Positions 14,835-18,095 of a DNA stretch of 18,095 nt are shown here, in pieces. The stretch covers positions 8,868 through 26,962 of the forward strand of contig JAAVHM010000081.1 in assembly GCA_014799675.1 (NCBI GenBank), written 5' to 3'. Position 1 is the first letter of the stretch. Each line of letters starts with the position of its first letter. The notes beneath the pieces are model-generated. The model did no database searches. It worked only from the letters and a program-made list of their open reading frames with translations, and was not told the DNA's origin. Both the position numbers and the translations under genes were made by a program. Source of the stretch: Ruminococcus sp. (GTDB lineage: Bacteria; Bacillota; Clostridia; Oscillospirales; Ruminococcaceae).

Positions 14835-15737
14835 ATGGGTCTTGAGGACTTGTTCAACGTTGTCAAAACAAGGCTGAACGTTATTGAGAACAATTCCGCC
14901 GAGGGCGGCGAGGAGAACAAAAGCGACAAGGACGGTCCGGCTGTAAGAGTGCCGAAAAATATGCTGTTCAAATGTCCGAGATGTCTGAATGTGATAATGA
15001 CCGAGGAGCTGGAGAAAAATTTAAAGGTGTGTCCCGAGTGCGGCTACCATGCAAGAATTTCTGCTCCCGAAAGAATAAAGCTTATCGCCGACAAGGAAAG
15101 CTTTAAGGAGTTTGACGCGGATATGGTCAGCGCGAACCCTATAGATTTCCCCGATTACGAGGCTAAGCAAAAGGCTCTCCGCGACAGCACAGGGCTAAGG
15201 GACGCTGTTGTCACGGGAGAGTGTACGATTCGCGGTGAACGCTGCGTTATCGGCGTAATGGATTCCCGCTACATGATGGCTTCCATGGGAAGCGTTGTGG
15301 GCGAGAAAATCACCCGAGCCTTTGAGTTCGCGACGGAAAACAAGCTACCCGTGATAATGTTCACAGCTTCGGGAGGCGCAAGAATGCAGGAGGGAATTGT
15401 TTCCCTTATGCAAATGGCTAAAACAAGCGGCGCAGTGGCACGTCACAGCGACGCGGGACTGCTTTACATAACGGTAATGACAGACCCCACCACAGGCGGC
15501 GTAACGGCTTCCTTTGCCTCTTTGGGGGACATTATTATCGCAGAACCGAAAGTCCTTATAGGCTTTGCGGGCAGACGCGTTATAGAGGGAACTATCAAGC
15601 AAAGGCTTCCCGACGATTTCCAGTCCGCAGAATTTATGCTGGAGCACGGCTTTGCCGACATGATAGTTGAAAGAAAATCCATGCGAAGAACTATCGCGCA
15701 CATACTTAAACTTCACAAGACAGGGGGTGCTGCATAA
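14835..15737 (+). CDS. accD: Acetyl-CoA carboxylase carboxyltransferase, beta subunit
   Basis: AccD pairs with AccA to transfer the carboxyl group from carboxybiotin to acetyl-CoA, making malonyl-CoA. The 300 residues begin with a 40-residue charged leader, then the family's zinc ribbon with Cys47, Cys50, Cys66 and Cys69. The crotonase-fold carboxyltransferase core follows, with MGSVVGEKI (151-159), the oxyanion loop ASGGARMQEG (178-187) and DPTTGGVTASFA. The start has an AAGGAG site 9 nt upstream. Its stop codon TAA shares its last base with the accA ATG, so the two subunits are translationally coupled, as suits a fixed stoichiometry. Confidence 0.97.
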   Translation: MGLEDLFNVVKTRLNVIENNSAEGGEENKSDKDGPAVRVPKNMLFKCPRCLNVIMTEELEKNLKVCPECGYHARISAPERIKLIADKESFKEFDADMVSANPIDFPDYEAKQKALRDSTGLRDAVVTGECTIRGERCVIGVMDSRYMMASMGSVVGEKITRAFEFATENKLPVIMFTASGGARMQEGIVSLMQMAKTSGAVARHSDAGLLYITVMTDPTTGGVTASFASLGDIIIAEPKVLIGFAGRRVIEGTIKQRLPDDFQSAEFMLEHGFADMIVERKSMRRTIAHILKLHKTGGAA

Positions 15738-16552
15738 TGGAAAAAGTTAATAAGCTTACTCCATACGAACGTCTCGAGGTAGTCCGTCATAAGGGCAGAC
15801 CTACCATACGGGACTATATACCTCTTATTTTCGACGAGTTTATTGAAATGCACGGAGACCGTTACTTCGGCGACGACAGGGCGATAATGGGCGGCATAGG
15901 CTCTATACACGGCATACCCGTGACTGTCATTGCACAGGTCAAGGGCAGAAACCTCAACGAGAACAAGGAGAGCAATTTTTCAATGCCACACCCCGAGGGC
16001 TACAGAAAGGCTCTGCGGCTCGCTAAGCAGGCGGAGAAGTTCCACAGACCCGTTATATGCTTTATCGACACGCCGGGGGCATTCTGCGGCGTTGAAGCTG
16101 AAAAGCGGGGACAGGGCGAGGCTATCGCAAAGAACATTATTGAATTTATGCGTCTCAGGACTCCGATCGTCAGCGTTGTTCTGGGTGAAGCGGGAAGCGG
16201 CGGCGCGCTTGCTCTCGGAGTGTGCGACGAGCTTGCCATTCTGGAAAATGCTTCCTATACGGTAATTTCTCCCAGAGGTTTTGCTTCCATTCTTTGGAAA
16301 GACGCCGGCAAGGAAAAAGAAGCCTGCAATATAATGCGTGTTACCGCTGAAGATATGGTAGAATTGGAGGTTGCGGAGAAGATAATAGAAGAGCCTTTAG
16401 GGGGCGCTCACAACGACATCGGACAAACTGCCGAAAATATCGCAGAATTTTTGTATAAATCGCTGAACAAAAAAATGAAAATAGATATTGACGTTTTGCT
16501 AAATGAACGTTATACTAAGTTTAGAAAAATCGGTGAGTTCACGGAGGAATAA
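15737..16552 (+). CDS. accA: Acetyl-CoA carboxylase carboxyltransferase, alpha subunit
   Basis: AccA forms the A2B2 carboxyltransferase with AccD. The 271-residue protein is shorter than the E. coli form (319) mainly at the N-terminus, beginning directly at TPYERLEVVRH. Core motifs are intact: MHGDRYFGDD (38-47), DTPGAFCGVEAEKRGQ (111-126) and the oxyanion loop GEAGSGGALALG (150-161). The start codon overlaps the accD stop by one base, and the ribosome binding site (AGGGGG) lies within accD. A 91-bp gap with a small hairpin separates it from acpP. Confidence 0.97.
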   Translation: MEKVNKLTPYERLEVVRHKGRPTIRDYIPLIFDEFIEMHGDRYFGDDRAIMGGIGSIHGIPVTVIAQVKGRNLNENKESNFSMPHPEGYRKALRLAKQAEKFHRPVICFIDTPGAFCGVEAEKRGQGEAIAKNIIEFMRLRTPIVSVVLGEAGSGGALALGVCDELAILENASYTVISPRGFASILWKDAGKEKEACNIMRVTAEDMVELEVAEKIIEEPLGGAHNDIGQTAENIAEFLYKSLNKKMKIDIDVLLNERYTKFRKIGEFTEE

Positions 16553-16586
16553 TTTTCCGCCGAAAATCAGCCGAATGAGGTCAGCC

Positions 16587-16608
16587 TATAGGAACGCAAG
16601 TTCTTATA
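16587..16608 (+). other. Small hairpin between accA and acpP
   Basis: TATAGGAAC and GTTCTTATA flank a GCAA tetraloop (one G-T pair inside the stem). GCAA is a stable GNRA-type loop, so this is likely a real RNA hairpin in the leader of acpP. It lacks a U-run and may be a processing or stabilising site that raises acpP relative to the upstream genes. That role is inferred. Confidence 0.45.
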
Positions 16609-16643
16609 CCAATAAAAAATAATATGAACGGAGGCAAAAACAC

Positions 16644-16871
16644 ATGGTATTTGATAAGGTAAAGGAAATTATCGTTGAGCAGCTCGATGTTGACGCCGAT
16701 AAGGTAGTAACAGGCGCAAACATTCAGGACGACTTAGGCGCTGACTCCCTCGACGTAGTTGACCTTGTAATGAGCCTTGAAGAGGAATTCGATATTGAGA
16801 TCCCCGATGAGGCAGTTGAAAACATTAAGACCGTCGGCGATATTGTTAAGTATATCGAGGATAATCAGTAA
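16644..16871 (+). CDS. acpP: Acyl carrier protein
   Basis: This 75-residue acidic four-helix protein carries the growing acyl chain on phosphopantetheine. The attachment serine is S35 in GADSLDVVDL. Helix 2 (LDVVDLVMSLEEEFDIEIPD) is typical and is the docking face for the fab enzymes. The start follows a perfect GGAGG site 9 nt upstream. It is the last gene of the operon; a large inverted repeat and an intrinsic terminator follow. Placing acpP at the 3' end rather than next to fabH or fabD is less usual among Clostridia. No ACP synthase gene is seen here. Confidence 0.98.
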   Translation: MVFDKVKEIIVEQLDVDADKVVTGANIQDDLGADSLDVVDLVMSLEEEFDIEIPDEAVENIKTVGDIVKYIEDNQ

Positions 16872-16893
16872 GTTGTTTTCACTAAAGGTGATA

Positions 16894-16992
16894 CTATTTC
16901 ACGACCAAAATGTGTACAAAAAATTCAAACAAAAGCTTGCATATATGGTTTTTGTGCAGAATTTTTTGTCTACACATTTGGGAGTGAAATAG
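16894..16992 (+). repeat. 99-bp imperfect inverted repeat downstream of acpP
   Basis: The outer arms CTATTTCAC (16894-16902) and GTGAAATAG (16984-16992) match perfectly. Next inward, CCAAAATGTGTA pairs with TACACATTTGG. Then AAAAAATTC pairs with GAATTTTTT, and ACAAAA pairs with TTTTGT around a short loop. The whole element has arms of about 45 bp with few bulges. It contains no ORF with a ribosome binding site. It could be a MITE-like insertion or a long hairpin at the 3' end of the fab/acc message. Confidence 0.8.
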
Positions 16993-17002
16993 GATAAGAA
17001 TA

Positions 17003-17040
17003 CGCCGCAGCAGTTTTATTTGCTTGCGGCGATTTTTATA
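17003..17040 (+). terminator. Intrinsic terminator of the fab/acc operon
   Basis: CGCCGCA (17003-17009) pairs with TGCGGCG (17025-17031). A further GCA/TGC extension lies inside, and the stem is followed by ATTTTTATA. The GC-rich stem with a T-run about 130 bp after acpP is a textbook rho-independent terminator. Confidence 0.88.
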
Positions 17041-17067
17041 GGTGTACGTTTTTATCTCCCTAAATAA

Positions 17068-17109
17068 AGTGACAAATGTCACTCACAAAATGACAAATGG
17101 CATATTGCC
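17068..17109 (+). promoter_or_regulatory. Candidate operator: direct repeats and dyads upstream of the small membrane protein operon
   Basis: TGACAAATG occurs at 17070-17078 and 17091-17099, exactly 21 bp (two helical turns) apart. The first copy is part of a dyad AGTGAC-AAAT-GTCACT (17068-17083). The second runs into another dyad, GGCA-TAT-TGCC (17099-17109), which overlaps the -35 box. This layout fits a regulator bound on one face of the helix; its identity is unknown. Confidence 0.5.
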
Positions 17110-17133
17110 TCTGGACAGGTGAAATGATATAAT
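17105..17133 (+). promoter_or_regulatory. Promoter of the small membrane protein operon
   Basis: TTGCCT -35 (17105-17110, 4 of 6), a 17-nt spacer and a perfect TATAAT -10 (17128-17133) with an extended TGA just before it. The predicted start near 17140 leaves a leader of about 30 nt with a GGAGG site. Confidence 0.75.
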
Positions 17134-17168
17134 TCATATGAAGATTTAAATTACCGGAGGTAATATAT

Positions 17169-17408
17169 ATGCTTGGTGTAAAGATAATAGATATACTTGG
17201 TGAACTTCTGTTGGCGGCAGTACCGCTGGCAATTTTGGTCGGGTTTATCATATCTTTTGTAAGGTACAAAAAATGCCCGCCCGAAAAAACGCAGGAACGT
17301 AAACAATATAAGCTTGCTGCAAAATTTTATGGAACAGTTTTTGGGGTAATGTTTTTGTCCGCCGCAGTACTGATAATATTTCTTGTTGCAGCAGTTGCCT
17401 ATATGTAA
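17169..17408 (+). CDS. Small two-TM protein, paralogue 1
   Basis: A 79-residue membrane protein of unknown function. The ATG has GGAGG 8 nt upstream. Two hydrophobic helices (about 5-30 and 53-78) flank a short basic loop with KKCPPEKTQERKQYKLAA. The loop motif KCP-x-(E/D)...K-x-YK-(L/I)-AA is shared with the next gene, so the two come from a tandem duplication. The single loop cysteine is conserved in both copies. It is the first gene of a unit starting at the promoter at 17105-17133. Confidence 0.8.
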   Translation: MLGVKIIDILGELLLAAVPLAILVGFIISFVRYKKCPPEKTQERKQYKLAAKFYGTVFGVMFLSAAVLIIFLVAAVAYM

Positions 17409-17418
17409 GGAGGATAAT

Positions 17419-17646
17419 ATGCTTTTTGATATTTTATCTTTTCTGCTGCTGGAGGTTGTACCGTTAGCGGTACTGGTCGGGCTTATAGTATCTATTGTTA
17501 AATTTGTAAAATGTCCTAAGGAAGATACCGAAAAGCGGAAAAAATATAAAATTGCCGCAATAGTTTTCGGAATAATACTTGTGATAATGGTTATTGCGTT
17601 TTTCGTATTAATGCTCCTGCTTGCGGCAGCAATTACGCATATGTAA
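17419..17646 (+). CDS. Small two-TM protein, paralogue 2
   Basis: A 75-residue paralogue of the preceding gene. I chose the ATG at 17419 because AAGGAGG lies 5 nt upstream; an in-frame start 12 codons earlier would lie inside the previous gene and lacks a site. The pattern repeats: a helix with VVPLAVLVGLIVSIV, the loop VKCPKEDTEKRKKYKIAA, and a second helix of about 25 residues. The end reads AAAITHM against VAAVAYM in paralogue 1. Ten bp separate the two genes. Similar two-helix pairs occur in small toxin or phage holin-like proteins, but nothing specific supports such a role here. Confidence 0.8.
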   Translation: MLFDILSFLLLEVVPLAVLVGLIVSIVKFVKCPKEDTEKRKKYKIAAIVFGIILVIMVIAFFVLMLLLAAAITHM

Positions 17647-17658
17647 CGGGAGGATATT

Positions 17659-17796
17659 ATGAGTAACAAAAAATTTCTGAAAGCCGTTGCCGCCGTCCTT
17701 GCGGCGGGAATAATAAGCACAGCCGCTTTGACGGCATATACGGTCTACCGTCACCGCCATTGCTCCATTCTGACCTATATAAGCAACGAGAGGTAG
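17659..17796 (+). CDS. 45-residue single-TM peptide
   Basis: This small ORF is supported by GGGAGG 6 nt before its ATG and by its position, 12 bp after the preceding gene and 8 bp before the next. The product has a basic N-terminus (MSNKKF), one alanine-rich hydrophobic segment (about 8-28) and a short basic tail YRHRHC ending in SNER. It could be a small membrane protein or a short exported peptide. A Cys at residue 35 is present but is not a lipobox. The function is not known. Confidence 0.6.
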   Translation: MSNKKFLKAVAAVLAAGIISTAALTAYTVYRHRHCSILTYISNER

Positions 17797-17804
17797 GGCA
17801 GGTC

Positions 17805-18095
17805 ATGACTAAGAAACAAGTACTTTTTATTGTTAGCATTGCCCTTGCTTTTCTGCTGTTCGATATGGGAATATATTTCACCTTTACCGTGCGGTACAAA
17901 AACAGCCCCGGGGAGACTTCCCAAAGAGAATCCATTGCCCCCGAAAAATATCTCCCTTTTGATGAAAATTCTCTTATCGCGCGAATTGATACGGATTTTT
18001 CCATATCGGGAGAATTGCCCGTCCTTGACGGTGCGGCGGCTCTCCTGCCCGTGTATACTGCTGTGGCGGACGCAATTTACCCCGAGGACTGCTGT
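17805..18095 (+). CDS. PstS-like substrate-binding protein, N-terminal part, cut by window edge
   Basis: 97 residues are visible and the frame stays open to the edge. An uncleaved-looking hydrophobic anchor (about 5-29) is followed by a polar linker and then LPVLDGAAALLPVY (71-84) and VADAIYPEDC. This resembles the first strand and phosphate-loop helix of PstS-type periplasmic binding proteins, where a DG(A/S)(T/S)A-like stretch contacts the ligand. No lipobox is visible, so it is probably a membrane-anchored extracellular protein. The family call rests on this one motif from memory. Its link with the small membrane proteins upstream is by spacing (8 bp after the 45-residue ORF). Confidence 0.65.
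   Translation, partial: MTKKQVLFIVSIALAFLLFDMGIYFTFTVRYKNSPGETSQRESIAPEKYLPFDENSLIARIDTDFSISGELPVLDGAAALLPVYTAVADAIYPEDCC

Noticed and set aside
17151..17720. Minus-strand open frame of 189 codons
   Set aside because: It is antisense to three short plus-strand genes that each have strong ribosome binding sites, paralogy and TM patterns; its own product is a low-complexity Ile/Ser/Thr mix.

Overview
The window looks like a chromosomal segment of a Gram-positive, low-to-mid G+C Bacillota of the class Clostridia, probably a Ruminococcus/Oscillospiraceae-type gut anaerobe. This rests on strong GGAGG-type ribosome binding sites, occasional TTG starts, a discrete type II fatty acid synthase with separate AccA and AccD subunits, a lipoprotein with a typical lipobox, and a glycan-directed GH2 enzyme. 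The taxonomic call is an inference from style and gene order, not from a marker gene.

The core is a fatty-acid initiation and elongation locus reading rightwards from about 7.2 to 17.0 kb: fabH, a 139-residue membrane protein, fabG, fabF, accB, fabZ, accC, two paralogous zinc-ribbon membrane proteins, accD, accA and acpP, closed by a strong intrinsic terminator. It supplies all four acetyl-CoA carboxylase parts (biotin carboxylase, BCCP, both carboxyltransferase subunits), acyl carrier protein, both condensing enzymes, the ketoreductase and the dehydratase. FabD, which loads malonyl onto ACP, is transcribed divergently. No enoyl-ACP reductase (FabI, FabK, FabL or FabV) is present, so the last reductive step must be encoded elsewhere.

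The left part reads leftwards from the same intergenic region: fabD, a large three-repeat lipoprotein 12 bp behind it, aroE (shikimate dehydrogenase), then after a 196-bp gap with hairpins a two-TM protein with a helical-repeat-like tail and the 5' part of a GH2 glycosidase that runs off the window.

The fabD-fabH intergenic region carries two good sigma-A-like promoters facing each other, so the two transcripts overlap at their 5' ends. A 12-bp element containing the dyad TTGC-N-GCAA occurs twice there, once inside the overlap and once beside the fabD -35 box. It is a candidate operator for joint control of the two arms.

Right of the terminator a new unit begins with its own promoter and a pair of direct repeats 21 bp apart. 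It encodes two paralogous ~75-79-residue two-TM proteins, a 45-residue single-TM peptide, and the start of a PstS-like substrate-binding protein that leaves the window.

Non-coding structures of note are a 73-bp palindromic repeat between fabZ and accC, a 28-bp heptamer repeat starting in the fabG stop codon, and a 99-bp imperfect inverted repeat after acpP. The least explained genes are the extra membrane proteins inside the fab/acc operon, especially the zinc-ribbon pair between accC and accD.
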